A DNA stretch of 64,000 nt from positions 117,265 through 181,264 of the forward strand of contig LADP01000019.1 in NCBI GenBank assembly GCA_000961575.1, given 5' to 3'. The notes below the pieces were generated by a model. It was not told the origin of the DNA. It was given only the letters and a program-made list of their open reading frames with translations, and searched no databases. Of the stretch, positions 34,558 to 43,180 are shown in pieces (within the stretch, counting starts at the first letter, position 1; every line of letters starts with the position of its first letter). The position numbers were made by a program, and so were the translations under genes. The stretch comes from Peptococcaceae bacterium BRH_c8a (GTDB taxonomy: Bacteria > Bacillota > Desulfotomaculia > Desulfotomaculales > Desulfallaceae).

Positions 34558-35337
34558 TTATTTACCTTGGAAAACGGGTTTCCTCTTTTCCAACAGGCCT
34601 TTCATGCCCTCCACCCGGTCTTCACTGGCAAAAGTGACTAGGAAATTTCTTACCTCATAAGCAATAGCCGCAGTCAGGTCCAGGTTAATACCGGTATTCA
34701 TGGTGTTTTTCAAGACGCGCATGGCCACAGTAGGTTTGGATGCCAACTTTTTAGCCAGGGTCATGGCTTCATCCATTAAATCGGCCTGGGGGACAACCCG
34801 GCTAACCAACCCGTATCTTTCAGCCGTTGCTGTATCAATCATGTCACCTAAAAAAAGCAGTTCTTTGGCCCGGGCTGCACCAATCAACCTGGGCAGCCTT
34901 TGGGTTCCGCCTCCGCCGGGGATGATCCCCAGGTTAATCTCTGGTTGGCCAAACCTGGCCTGTTCTGCCGCCAGCCTAAAATCACAGGCCATCGCCAGTT
35001 CACACCCGCCACCCAAGGCCAAGCCGTTAATGGCTGCGATGGTGGGTTTATCCAAGTTTTCTAATTTATTTTGGGTCTCCATAGATAATAAACAAAAATC
35101 ATGCATTTCCAATATTGACAGATTAACCATCTCGGTAACATCCGCACCAGCGGCAAAAGCCTTTTCACCTGCCCCGGTCAAAATAACCGCCTTGACCGAA
35201 GTATCTTCCCGGAGTTCATCAAGAGCCTGCCCTAATTCTTTAAACACTCTTTTACTGAGTGGATTCATGGGGGGCCTATTCAAGGTGATTACAGCAATAT
35301 TATCTTGTTTGTTGAATAATATGGTCTTGTAAGGCAA
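34558..35337 (-). CDS. Enoyl-CoA hydratase (crotonase)
   Basis: 259 residues with the full crotonase active site: FAAGADVTEM oxyanion block, ALGGGCELAMACD and FGQPEINLGIIPGGGGTQRL, carrying both catalytic glutamates. It follows the 3-hydroxyacyl-CoA dehydrogenase by 16 nt. The pair completes the hydration and oxidation steps of short-chain beta-oxidation, converting crotonyl-CoA from glutaryl-CoA to acetoacetyl-CoA for a thiolase. Confidence 0.9.
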   Translation of the reverse strand: MPYKTILFNKQDNIAVITLNRPPMNPLSKRVFKELGQALDELREDTSVKAVILTGAGEKAFAAGADVTEMVNLSILEMHDFCLLSMETQNKLENLDKPTIAAINGLALGGGCELAMACDFRLAAEQARFGQPEINLGIIPGGGGTQRLPRLIGAARAKELLFLGDMIDTATAERYGLVSRVVPQADLMDEAMTLAKKLASKPTVAMRVLKNTMNTGINLDLTAAIAYEVRNFLVTFASEDRVEGMKGLLEKRKPVFQGK

Positions 35338-35353
35338 AGTTCAGATACCTCCT

Positions 35354-36205
35354 TTAATAATCGTACCAACCGGCGCCGCTCTTGCGACCGAACCGCCCGG
35401 CCCTAATCAACGCTTTTAGGGATTGAGGCGGGCTCCAGGACGCCTCTTTATGTTCCTCATACAAGTAGTTAAGTACATGGTACCCGATGTCAACTCCTGC
35501 AAAGTCCTGAAGTTCAAACTGCCCCATCGGGTGATTGAGGCCCAGTTTCAGGGCGGTATCGACGTCCTGAGGAGTAGCCACTCCTTGTTCCACCAACCTA
35601 ATCGCTTCGAGATATTGGGCCAGCATCAGCCGATTTACTACAAAGCCCGGATAATCCTTTTTGACTTCAATAGTTGTTTTACCCATTGCCCTGGCCGCAG
35701 TGGAAACAATTGCTACTGTTGCATCGCTGGTATAGTAGCCGCGAATTACTTCCACCAGTTTCATCAAGGGCGGCGGGTTGAAAAAATGAATCCCGGCTAC
35801 CTGCGTCGGCCGTTTGGTTGCGTTCGATAACACCGTAATGGACATGGATGAAGTGTTGCTAGCTAAGATTGCTTCCGGTTTACATACTTTGTCCAGCTCT
35901 TTAAAGGCCGCTAATTTGGCGTCCAGGTTTTCAATAATCACCTCAATGACCATGTCGGCATCGGCAAAAGCGCTAGTCCCAGTGGTGCACGTAATCCGCC
36001 CCAGCACCGCATCCTTTTGTTCCGCTGTCATCTTACCCTTGGCCACGCTTTTTTGCATAAAGGCGGTCATCCGGTCCATCGCCTTATTGACAAAATTGAT
36101 ATCAATATCACTTAGTACAACATTAAATCCCGCCTGGGCGGCCACCTGGGCGATGCCTCCGCCCATCGCACCTGCTCCCAAAACGCCAATCACTTTAACA
36201 TCCAC
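35354..36205 (-). CDS. 3-hydroxyacyl-CoA (3-hydroxybutyryl-CoA) dehydrogenase
   Basis: 283 residues from the GTG at 36205, chosen because GAAAGGGG lies 8 nt upstream and the length then matches the family; a TTG six codons earlier overlaps that site. NAD motif GVLGAGAMGGGIAQ, catalytic histidine in GIHFFNPPP near 140, and a C-terminal helix ending GRKSGAGWYDY. Single-domain HBD type. First gene of a two-gene unit with crotonase; the 175-nt gap upstream contains no gene. Confidence 0.9.
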   Translation of the reverse strand: MDVKVIGVLGAGAMGGGIAQVAAQAGFNVVLSDIDINFVNKAMDRMTAFMQKSVAKGKMTAEQKDAVLGRITCTTGTSAFADADMVIEVIIENLDAKLAAFKELDKVCKPEAILASNTSSMSITVLSNATKRPTQVAGIHFFNPPPLMKLVEVIRGYYTSDATVAIVSTAARAMGKTTIEVKKDYPGFVVNRLMLAQYLEAIRLVEQGVATPQDVDTALKLGLNHPMGQFELQDFAGVDIGYHVLNYLYEEHKEASWSPPQSLKALIRAGRFGRKSGAGWYDY

Positions 36206-36380
36206 AGTTTTGACCCCTTTCAAAGTTTTTTAGTCAGCAGTTTGTCTAAATATAAACCATTGTTTATTATTTACAAATAGCTAAAAGGAACTGGATTAAG
36301 GTTATTGGGGGGTGAAAAAAGAATTACCACCTTGGGGTGACTATGTAAAAGCAAAGTAATCTATAGACAACCTATGAAGG

Positions 36381-36878
36381 TTAGTTATATGTGTCCGGTG
36401 TTAATGGTTGTAAATTCTTATACAAGTCATACGCCAAATTAAGGTTTTGGTGGTTGGCGTGTTGGGCATAAAAATTCCCTTCACCGGGGTATTGGAACCG
36501 ATAATTCAGTTTTAGCCAAAATTCGGTGGAGTGGTGCTCGGCAGGCAGGGATATGGATTGCAAACCCAGTTCCCAGGCCAGATGCTCTATTGTGTGCACT
36601 AGCATGGTGCCCAGCCCTTGGTTTCTTTGGTTCCGGGGCAGGGTGATATGATAAAGCAGTGCTACTCCGGTGTGATAATCTAATTCCAGGTCAATGATAA
36701 ACTCATTTTCTGTACCGTTATCAATTGCGTCACATAAAAATATAGTATCCGGGTGCTGCGGTATTGTTTGATCTGCAATGGTCAGTTTAGCCTTAATTGG
36801 TTTAGCCATAATTTTTTGCACGGACTGGTGAAATTCTTTAAACAGGGCTTTTCGGTTTAGGGGAGTTACATTGGCCAT
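36381..36878 (-). CDS. GNAT family N-acetyltransferase
   Basis: 165 residues. The acetyl-CoA-binding motif A is RNQRNQGLGTMLV near residue 85, followed by EHLAWELGLQSISLPA and NYRF, the usual GNAT core. The N-terminal 40 residues are polar and not recognised. It is isolated between the HBD promoter region and repeat DNA, with no functional link to the aromatic genes. Acceptor substrate unknown. Confidence 0.75.
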   Translation of the reverse strand: MANVTPLNRKALFKEFHQSVQKIMAKPIKAKLTIADQTIPQHPDTIFLCDAIDNGTENEFIIDLELDYHTGVALLYHITLPRNQRNQGLGTMLVHTIEHLAWELGLQSISLPAEHHSTEFWLKLNYRFQYPGEGNFYAQHANHQNLNLAYDLYKNLQPLTPDTYN

Positions 36879-36926
36879 CGGTGTTTCACTCCGTCGTTAA
36901 CAGTTAATTGCTATCCTACCCAGAAA

Positions 36927-37220
36927 ATACTTTTTAATGTTGGTTGTAGTGGGCGCGGCGCTCCGGTGATATCGCTCCGCTCTCTCTTGCAATTCTTATT
37001 ATTGTGGTCGGAGCGGGTTATTGTTACCGCATGGCACAAACTGCATAACCATTAGGTTACGCCCTAAGCAGCCTGAATTCGGGGCTATGACGGGCTAATC
37101 AACGCATCCAGGTGCACCGTTCGCTCCGGATATCACCGGATCGCCGCGTAAGCTGGTTTTTTATCCTTATGCTGGTGACGCGTTTAGCGGCATTGTAGTC
37201 TACCAGAAAATACTATTAAG
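36927..37220. mobile_element. MITE-like dispersed repeat, copy 1
   Basis: About 290 bp without a gene. Both ends carry a direct repeat of the form CAGAAAATACTnTTAA followed by TTGTAGTGG (near 36921 and 37203). Internal blocks CTCCGGTGATATCGCTCCGC, GAATTCGGGGCTATGACGGG and CGCTCCGGATATCACCGGAT recur in the inverted copy at 50030-50312; an internally deleted remnant is at 9301-9350. No transposase is encoded, so it would depend on an enzyme elsewhere. Confidence 0.65.
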
Positions 37221-37245
37221 ATGGTTGTAGTGGCTATTTGGCTGG

Positions 37246-37308
37246 TGTCATCCTGAGCATAGCGAAGGATCTTATCTTTTAAGATTCTTCACTTCGTTCA
37301 GCATGACA
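37246..37308. repeat. REP-like palindrome (TGTCATCCTGAG family)
   Basis: TGTCATCCTGAGCATAGCGA and the imperfect complement ending TTCAGCATGACA form an interrupted palindrome. The same family occurs at 51332-51394 (TGTCATTCTGAGCGCAGCGA ... ATGACA) and, in a longer variant, at 45551-45640. It lies downstream of the symporter gene. Confidence 0.7.
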
Positions 37309-37375
37309 ATCAGCTTTTGGCAAAGATACGAGGGGCCACCGGAAAACCAGGGCCCCCCGTTATCAACGAATTGTG

Positions 37376-39013
37376 TTACGCCTTAATTTCTTCGCCCGGT
37401 AAGACACTCTGCTGACCTACTCCCACACCGGTAAAGCATTGTTTAACATGATCATTGGAGAATTGCGGAGTAAAGTAACTGATGGCAATTAAAGCTATGG
37501 TGGAAATGGTAATGCTGTAAAACAGCGGGTCTACAACCGTCCATGGATAGGGCAAAAGTGCATCCGTGCCGAATATAAAGTTACAGATCCCAAAAGGTTT
37601 TGATTCGGAAGCATGCAGGAAAACAAACCCGAAAATGGATACCCCGTACCCTAGGGCCACGCTCCAAACCGCGGCTTGTTTGGTGACCCGACGCCAGAAA
37701 ATTGCTCCCAGCAGAGCGGGTAAAAGTCCCGCGGCGCAGATGCCGAACCAGAAAGCGGTGGCCCGGGCAATAATGCTGATGGGCAGGATATAGGCCATAA
37801 TTACAGCAGCGATGGCGCCGATAACTACGCCGACGCGAGAGTAAAACAGCGGGCTTTTTGTGGTCTTGACCCCCCACTCGGGCAGCATGTCGCGGGAAAA
37901 GGCGATGCTTTGTACGTGTATCAAACCCAGCACCGTTGTGAGACAGGCGGAAATCAACGTAATCATAAACAGGTAAATAAAGGCTTTGGGCATCACGGCA
38001 TTAATAAATGCTGGAATGATTAGATCCGTGTTTCCCCCGGCCGCGGCTATGGCAATTTGCCCGGTGGTATTATGGAAAAATACGTTGCTCAGGGGGCCGA
38101 CCATGAAAGCCGTGCCAGTGAAAAAGAAAATGCAAATGCCGCCGGTGACAATGGCGCGGTTGAAGGCTCGCTTGTTCGGCACCGTCATAAACCGCAGAGC
38201 TAATTGCGGCTGGGCCAGTACCCCGATGCCAACCCCCATCACGATGGTACTAATTACTGTCCACCAGTAAGGTGAGCCCGCGGCAGGCATTGATGTCCAC
38301 CCCAAGTGGCCGGCCGCGGCCATATTCTCTGGTACCTTGCTGGCTAACTCGGTCAGGGCTTGGTGGCCGCCAACCACGCCGCCAACTATGGAATAGGTCT
38401 TAAAGAGGAGAAATACCATACCTAGCAACATGATGCTGCACATGAAAGCATCAGCATACATAACTCCTCGCATACCACCCCAGCCAACGTATAGGGCGAC
38501 TAGGAGCACCAGCATCAGCAAGGCTATGTTATAATCTATTTTGAGAGATTCTTGGATAAACCGGCCGCCGCCAATTAATACAACTCCGGTGTAAGCCGGC
38601 ATAAAAATGAAAATCATCAAGCCGGTAAACCAGGTGATAAATTTGGAATTGTAGCGCGTCCCCAGGAAAGAGGCCAGGGTATTGGCGCCCAGATTACTGC
38701 TCATGCGACGAATCGGAGCCCCCAAGAAAACAAAGGCCAGGAAAATGCCCACAAATATGTTTAGAAAGGAAAGCCACATCAGGCTAAACCCGAACACACC
38801 CGCTGCACCACCAAAACCCACAATAGCCGAGGTACTGATAAAGGTGGAAGCGTAGGACAGGGCCATAACCCAACCGGGAATCTGTCGTCCGGCCACCATA
38901 TAGTCTTCCTGGCTTTTGGTCTGCAGGGAACCCAGGTAAGTGAGGTAAGTTACAATGCCTAAAAATATCAGCAGGCATACCGCTAGTAAGGGGATATTTA
39001 TTTCACCACCCAT
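37376..39013 (-). CDS. Sodium:solute symporter (SSF family)
   Basis: 545 residues with about 13 hydrophobic segments and the SSF blocks GRQIPGWVMALSYASTFISTSAIVGFGG near the N-terminus (positions about 40-67) and GWGGMRGVMYADAF near 180. Its ATG overlaps the stop of the 37-residue protein (TAATG), so the two are translated together. SSF carriers of this subgroup move acetate, pyruvate, phenylacetate and similar organic acids with Na+. Operon position after PaaK and IorAB makes an arylacetate or arylpyruvate the likely cargo. Confidence 0.88.
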   Translation of the reverse strand: MGGEINIPLLAVCLLIFLGIVTYLTYLGSLQTKSQEDYMVAGRQIPGWVMALSYASTFISTSAIVGFGGAAGVFGFSLMWLSFLNIFVGIFLAFVFLGAPIRRMSSNLGANTLASFLGTRYNSKFITWFTGLMIFIFMPAYTGVVLIGGGRFIQESLKIDYNIALLMLVLLVALYVGWGGMRGVMYADAFMCSIMLLGMVFLLFKTYSIVGGVVGGHQALTELASKVPENMAAAGHLGWTSMPAAGSPYWWTVISTIVMGVGIGVLAQPQLALRFMTVPNKRAFNRAIVTGGICIFFFTGTAFMVGPLSNVFFHNTTGQIAIAAAGGNTDLIIPAFINAVMPKAFIYLFMITLISACLTTVLGLIHVQSIAFSRDMLPEWGVKTTKSPLFYSRVGVVIGAIAAVIMAYILPISIIARATAFWFGICAAGLLPALLGAIFWRRVTKQAAVWSVALGYGVSIFGFVFLHASESKPFGICNFIFGTDALLPYPWTVVDPLFYSITISTIALIAISYFTPQFSNDHVKQCFTGVGVGQQSVLPGEEIKA

Positions 39014-39126
39014 TATTCGTCACCACCCTTATTCCAGTTAATGCCTCCGTAAACCACACAAAGCAACATCGCCCCGACATTTAGGAGCCATACTAATGAA
39101 ATCCAGGAGTCAGCCATGCCGAGCAT
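39013..39126 (-). CDS. Small membrane accessory protein of the symporter
   Basis: 37 residues: a short polar start, one hydrophobic segment (WLLNVGAMLLCVVYGG) and a charged end (NWNKGGDE). AAAGGAGG precedes the ATG at 39126 with 7-nt spacing, and the stop overlaps the symporter start by one nt. Very small single-pass proteins immediately before SSF carriers are a known arrangement and are annotated as symporter accessory proteins. Confidence 0.78.
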   Translation of the reverse strand: MLGMADSWISLVWLLNVGAMLLCVVYGGINWNKGGDE

Positions 39127-39231
39127 AATACAACCTCCTTTTTACCGGTATTACTTAAACTTACACATTATGACTTAAGCCAAGCAATCAATTACCACCC
39201 CCGTTTAATTGATGAATACTTTGCCTCGTCG

Positions 39232-40569
39232 CTACCGCTCCAACCACTCCTTGCGCTTGTCTATCACTCGCTTGGCCTTACCTTCACTGCGCTGGACGGT
39301 GCGCGGCGGTACAATGATGATCTTACTGGAGACATAAAGCATCTGCTGCATTTCGTAGTGCAGTTTTTCGGAAAACAGGCTGATTGTATCTGCACCTTGG
39401 TTGTAAAATGCTTCGGTAGCTTCCACCTGAATTTCCAACTGGTCGAGGTTATTTTTCCGCTCCACCACTAACACGTATTGGGGCGCCAGTTCACTGTGGC
39501 GCAGCAGCACTGCTTCTATCTGGGAGGGGAACACGTTGACGCCTTTTATAATCAGCATGTCATCGGTTCGGCCGGTCAGTTTGAAATGACGCACGCTGGT
39601 ACGGCCACAGGGGCATGGGTCGTCGGTTAGTCTGGTAATGTCCCTGGTTCGGTACCTGATTAGAGGCATCGCTTCCTTGGTCAAGGTGGTAATCACCAGT
39701 TCGCCCTGCTCACCCGGGGGCAGGGGTTCTCCGGTATCCGGGTCGATAATTTCCGGTAGGAAATTGTCGTCTTGCATGTGCAGGCCATTATGGTAAGCGC
39801 ATTCTACCGATACCCCGGGACCCATAATTTCACCCATGCCGAAAATGTCGTAGGCTTCCAGGTGCAGTTTTTCTTCAATTTCTACCCGCATCTCTTCGGT
39901 CCAGGGCTCGGCACCGAATACACCCACCCTGAGTTTAATTCTGTTTCTTATGTCTAAGCCCATCTGTGCTGCAGCTTCGGCCAAAACCAGGGCGTAGGAC
40001 GGGGTGCAAGTGAGTACGGTGGCCCCGAAGTCTTCCATGAGCATGATCTGCCGGTTGTTTACGCCGCCGGACATGGGCACGGTGGCGGCGCCGATTTTTC
40101 TGGCCCCCGTATCGATCCCTAGACCGCCGGTGAATAGCCCGTAGCCGTACGAGTTGTGCACGACGTCACGATAGGAGGCGCCGGCAGAGGTAAGGCTTCT
40201 GGCCATCATTTCGGTCCACATCTCAATATCGTTTGCGGTGTAGCCGGAAACAACCGGTTTTCCGGTGGTGCCGCTGGAACAGTGGATTCTAACCACGTCT
40301 TTAAGGGGCGTGGCAAAAAGTTCATAAGGATAGTTGTCCCGCAGGTCTTCTTTTACGGTAAACGGTAACCGGCGCAGGTCGTCCAGAGTTCTGATGTCTC
40401 CCGGCTTAACGCCGTGCTTTTGAAATAGGCTTCTGTAAAACGGAGATTGTACGGCTATCCTTTCCACCAGATCCTGTAGCCGCTTCAACTGTAATGACCG
40501 GCGCTCTTCTATAGGCATGCATTCGGCTTTGCTGTTCCACATCAGGCTGTGGCTGGGTTTGGTCGCCAT
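39232..40569 (-). CDS. paaK: Phenylacetate-CoA ligase
   Basis: 445 residues from the ATG at 40569 (GGAGGC site); the frame is open 13 codons further but without a ribosome site. Diagnostic blocks: RIHCSSGTTGKPVV, FGMGEIMGPGVSVEC, PCGRTSVRHFKL, GRTDDMLIIKGVNVFPSQIE and RSEGKAKRVIDKR. Directly after IorAB, which forms arylacetyl-CoA from arylpyruvates. This gene order (iorA-iorB-paaK) is common and fits phenylalanine or tryptophan-derived acid metabolism. Confidence 0.9.
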   Translation of the reverse strand: MATKPSHSLMWNSKAECMPIEERRSLQLKRLQDLVERIAVQSPFYRSLFQKHGVKPGDIRTLDDLRRLPFTVKEDLRDNYPYELFATPLKDVVRIHCSSGTTGKPVVSGYTANDIEMWTEMMARSLTSAGASYRDVVHNSYGYGLFTGGLGIDTGARKIGAATVPMSGGVNNRQIMLMEDFGATVLTCTPSYALVLAEAAAQMGLDIRNRIKLRVGVFGAEPWTEEMRVEIEEKLHLEAYDIFGMGEIMGPGVSVECAYHNGLHMQDDNFLPEIIDPDTGEPLPPGEQGELVITTLTKEAMPLIRYRTRDITRLTDDPCPCGRTSVRHFKLTGRTDDMLIIKGVNVFPSQIEAVLLRHSELAPQYVLVVERKNNLDQLEIQVEATEAFYNQGADTISLFSEKLHYEMQQMLYVSSKIIIVPPRTVQRSEGKAKRVIDKRKEWLER

Positions 40570-40774
40570 TTTTTTGCCTCCTTGCACAATATGTTTAAAT
40601 ATTGCCAAAATTCAAATATTATAGGTTTTAGTTTGGCTCTATTACAGAACCAAAGCTTTATTTGTTACTCCGGTTGATAAACTTGCTAGCCCGCACTCAG
40701 CTTAGTATTTTTGCAATAAGTGCAAATACGTAAAAATTTGCGGGTCGGACTTAAGCAGGCAAGAGTTTGTGCAA

Positions 40775-41353
40775 TTATAGTTCCTGCCCTTTTTTAAAGG
40801 CTTGTTTGTTTAATTCAACAAATTTTTGTGGAACCAGTTGTTCAATCACATTCAACCAGGCACTTTCCGTTCCCCCTACTCTGGCAAATAAAGCGCCCAG
40901 CAGCACGACTCCGGCCATTGCCGGGTTGCCCAAATCTTTTGCGATAGCCGTGCCTTCCACCCACTGTAGTTGCCCGGCCCTGGTATTTATGTAATCTTCC
41001 AGTTCTTGTTCGGACGGGTAGGCTTTCTGACCCAGGTTTACTGCCGGTGGCGGAATGCGGAATCTGTTCACTATTACTGCCGACGTGCTGTTTAAGTAGG
41101 AGGTCCACCTGGCGGCCTCTAACATTTCAAAACCAATCAGATAGTCTGCTTGGCCTTTCTCCACTACCGGGGAATATACTTTTTCACCCCAGCGTACGTG
41201 ACTTTCCACGGTGCCGCCGCGTTGTGACATGCCATGCACTTCGGATTTCTTGGCATCGTAACCCATCTGTAGACCCACTTCCACCAGAATGTCGCTGGCC
41301 AGAATGGTCCCTTGGCCGCCTACTCCAGCCATCAGAAAATCTATTTTCTTCAC
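40775..41353 (-). CDS. iorB: Indolepyruvate:ferredoxin oxidoreductase, beta subunit
   Basis: 192 residues of the gamma-type pyruvate oxidoreductase fold. Blocks GVGGQGTILASDIL at the N-terminus, SEVHGMSQRGGTVESHVRWG and a late GALFARVGG segment are typical of IorB. It partners IorA, which starts 25 nt upstream on the same strand. Between iorB and paaK lie 205 nt with a hairpin (GTATTTTTGCA / TGCAAATAC, 40708-40732) and no gene. Confidence 0.9.
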   Translation of the reverse strand: MKKIDFLMAGVGGQGTILASDILVEVGLQMGYDAKKSEVHGMSQRGGTVESHVRWGEKVYSPVVEKGQADYLIGFEMLEAARWTSYLNSTSAVIVNRFRIPPPAVNLGQKAYPSEQELEDYINTRAGQLQWVEGTAIAKDLGNPAMAGVVLLGALFARVGGTESAWLNVIEQLVPQKFVELNKQAFKKGQEL

Positions 41354-41378
41354 CTGCCAAACCTCCTTTCCGGTTTTT

Positions 41379-43142
41379 TTAGCTGCTTGTTTGGTCTGTC
41401 TGGATGGCTCCGGTTGGACAAACCTGGGCGCACATTCCGCAGCCGTTACATAACATTGGATTGATGCTGATGTTGTCTTCTTCCTGGGTCAAGGGGGAAC
41501 AGCCCAGATCCAGGCAGGTGCCGCAGTTGATGCAGGTGTCGGGGTCGACTACGGGAACCGGATGCCTTTCCCGAGTGTATAGGACACATGGGTGTTTGAC
41601 GACGATTAATGATGGTATTTTGCTTTCCAGGTGGTCTTCAATTACAGCAGACAGTTTCTCCAGGTCGTATGGGGAGACTTCATCTACTTTTTCGTAACCA
41701 ATCCCCCTGGCCAGAGCGGAAACGTTAACCTCGATGGTTTCTTTGTTTTGCAGGGTGCGGCCGCTTCCCGGGTGCATCTGGTGGCCGGTCATGGCGGTGA
41801 CCCGGTTGTCCAGTAGAATAGTGGTAGTGGTGCCCTGGTTGTACAATACGTTAATTAATGGATTGATGCCGCTGTGGAAAAAGGTCGAGTCGCCAATGAC
41901 AGCTACGTAACGGTCACTAACGCCTGCTTTGTCAATGCCGTGCGCGACACCAATACCGGCCCCCATACAACCGGTGGTATGCATGGCCGCCAGGGGCGGT
42001 CCGGCACCCAGAGTGTAACAGCCGATATCGCCCAGCACCAAAACGTCAAGTTGTTTCAGGGTGTAAAACACGCCGCGGTGACCACAGCCCGGACAGAGCA
42101 TCGGCGGTCTGACGGGTAGGTCGAGTTGGGTTGCAGGCGTATCGGAAAGTACCGGGTCGGCTTCTATTAAACCCGCTGCAATAGCACATTCTCTGACCAC
42201 CTGGGGACTGAATTCATCAATTATGGGGAATATCTCCTTACCCCGCACCGGGATGCCCATGAGTTTGACATGTTCTTCAATGAAGGGTTCGAGTTCTTCA
42301 ATGACGATTAGTTCCCGAACTTGGCCGGCGAAATCGCGGATTAATTGATCGGGCAACGGGTGAACCAGGCCCAGCTTTAAAAAGCTGGCTGTGGGAAATA
42401 CTTCCCTGGCGTACTGGTAGGCGATGCCGGCGGTGATAATACCGATGCCGTCGTCTCCAGGCTCAATGCGGTTCAACGGGCTGTTTTCCGCATATTGGGT
42501 TAGCCGGTTCTGCCTTTCCTCCACCACCGGGTGGCGGCGCCTGGCGTTAGCCGGAACCATGACGTATTTACCCGGGTTGCGCTGGTAGGCGGGCAAGGCA
42601 GTTTTTTCTACTACTGGCGGGGCGGGTTCAACCTCCACCGCGCTCTTGGAGTGTGAAATACGGGTGGTGGTTCGCAGGATTACCGGGGTGTCGTAAGTTT
42701 CACTAATTTCCAAAGCAACCCCCACGTATTGCTTGGCTTCCTCACTGTCCGCAGGTTCAAGCATTGGCACCTTGGCAAATTTAGCATAGTTTCGGTTGTC
42801 CTGTTCATTCTGGGAGCTATGCATCCCGGGATCGTCGGCATTTATAATGACCAGACCGCCATTGGAGCCGGTATATGATACATAAAATAAAGGATCTGCG
42901 GCTACGTTCAAGCCCACATGCTTCATCGTCACCATAGTTCTGGTGCCGGCGTAAGCCGAGCCAACCCCCACATCCAGAGCCACCTTTTCATTGGGTGCCC
43001 ATTCAGTGTAAACGCCGGGGTACTTGACGAAGTTTTCCATAATCTCGGTGCTGGGAGTGCCCGGGTAGGCTGACCCTACCTTTACTCCACTTAAATACGC
43101 GCCGTAGGCGATGGCTTCGTTCCCGGACATTAATTTTTTCAT
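41379..43142 (-). CDS. iorA: Indolepyruvate:ferredoxin oxidoreductase, alpha subunit
   Basis: 587 residues, ATG at 43142 with GGAGG 7 nt upstream. Pyrimidine-binding domain first (GNEAIAYGAYLSGVKVGSAYPG..., from residue 8), then the thiamine-diphosphate domain (CPGCGHRGVFYTLK near 350, GDSTFFHSGINPLIN near 415), and a C-terminal two-cluster ferredoxin (CINCGTC, CNGCGMCAQVCP). Oxidatively decarboxylates indolepyruvate or phenylpyruvate to the arylacetyl-CoA with ferredoxin as acceptor. Confidence 0.93.
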   Translation of the reverse strand: MKKLMSGNEAIAYGAYLSGVKVGSAYPGTPSTEIMENFVKYPGVYTEWAPNEKVALDVGVGSAYAGTRTMVTMKHVGLNVAADPLFYVSYTGSNGGLVIINADDPGMHSSQNEQDNRNYAKFAKVPMLEPADSEEAKQYVGVALEISETYDTPVILRTTTRISHSKSAVEVEPAPPVVEKTALPAYQRNPGKYVMVPANARRRHPVVEERQNRLTQYAENSPLNRIEPGDDGIGIITAGIAYQYAREVFPTASFLKLGLVHPLPDQLIRDFAGQVRELIVIEELEPFIEEHVKLMGIPVRGKEIFPIIDEFSPQVVRECAIAAGLIEADPVLSDTPATQLDLPVRPPMLCPGCGHRGVFYTLKQLDVLVLGDIGCYTLGAGPPLAAMHTTGCMGAGIGVAHGIDKAGVSDRYVAVIGDSTFFHSGINPLINVLYNQGTTTTILLDNRVTAMTGHQMHPGSGRTLQNKETIEVNVSALARGIGYEKVDEVSPYDLEKLSAVIEDHLESKIPSLIVVKHPCVLYTRERHPVPVVDPDTCINCGTCLDLGCSPLTQEEDNISINPMLCNGCGMCAQVCPTGAIQTDQTSS

Positions 43143-43180
43143 CAAGTTACCTCCTTTCCTTTCCTGACACTTTACCTACG

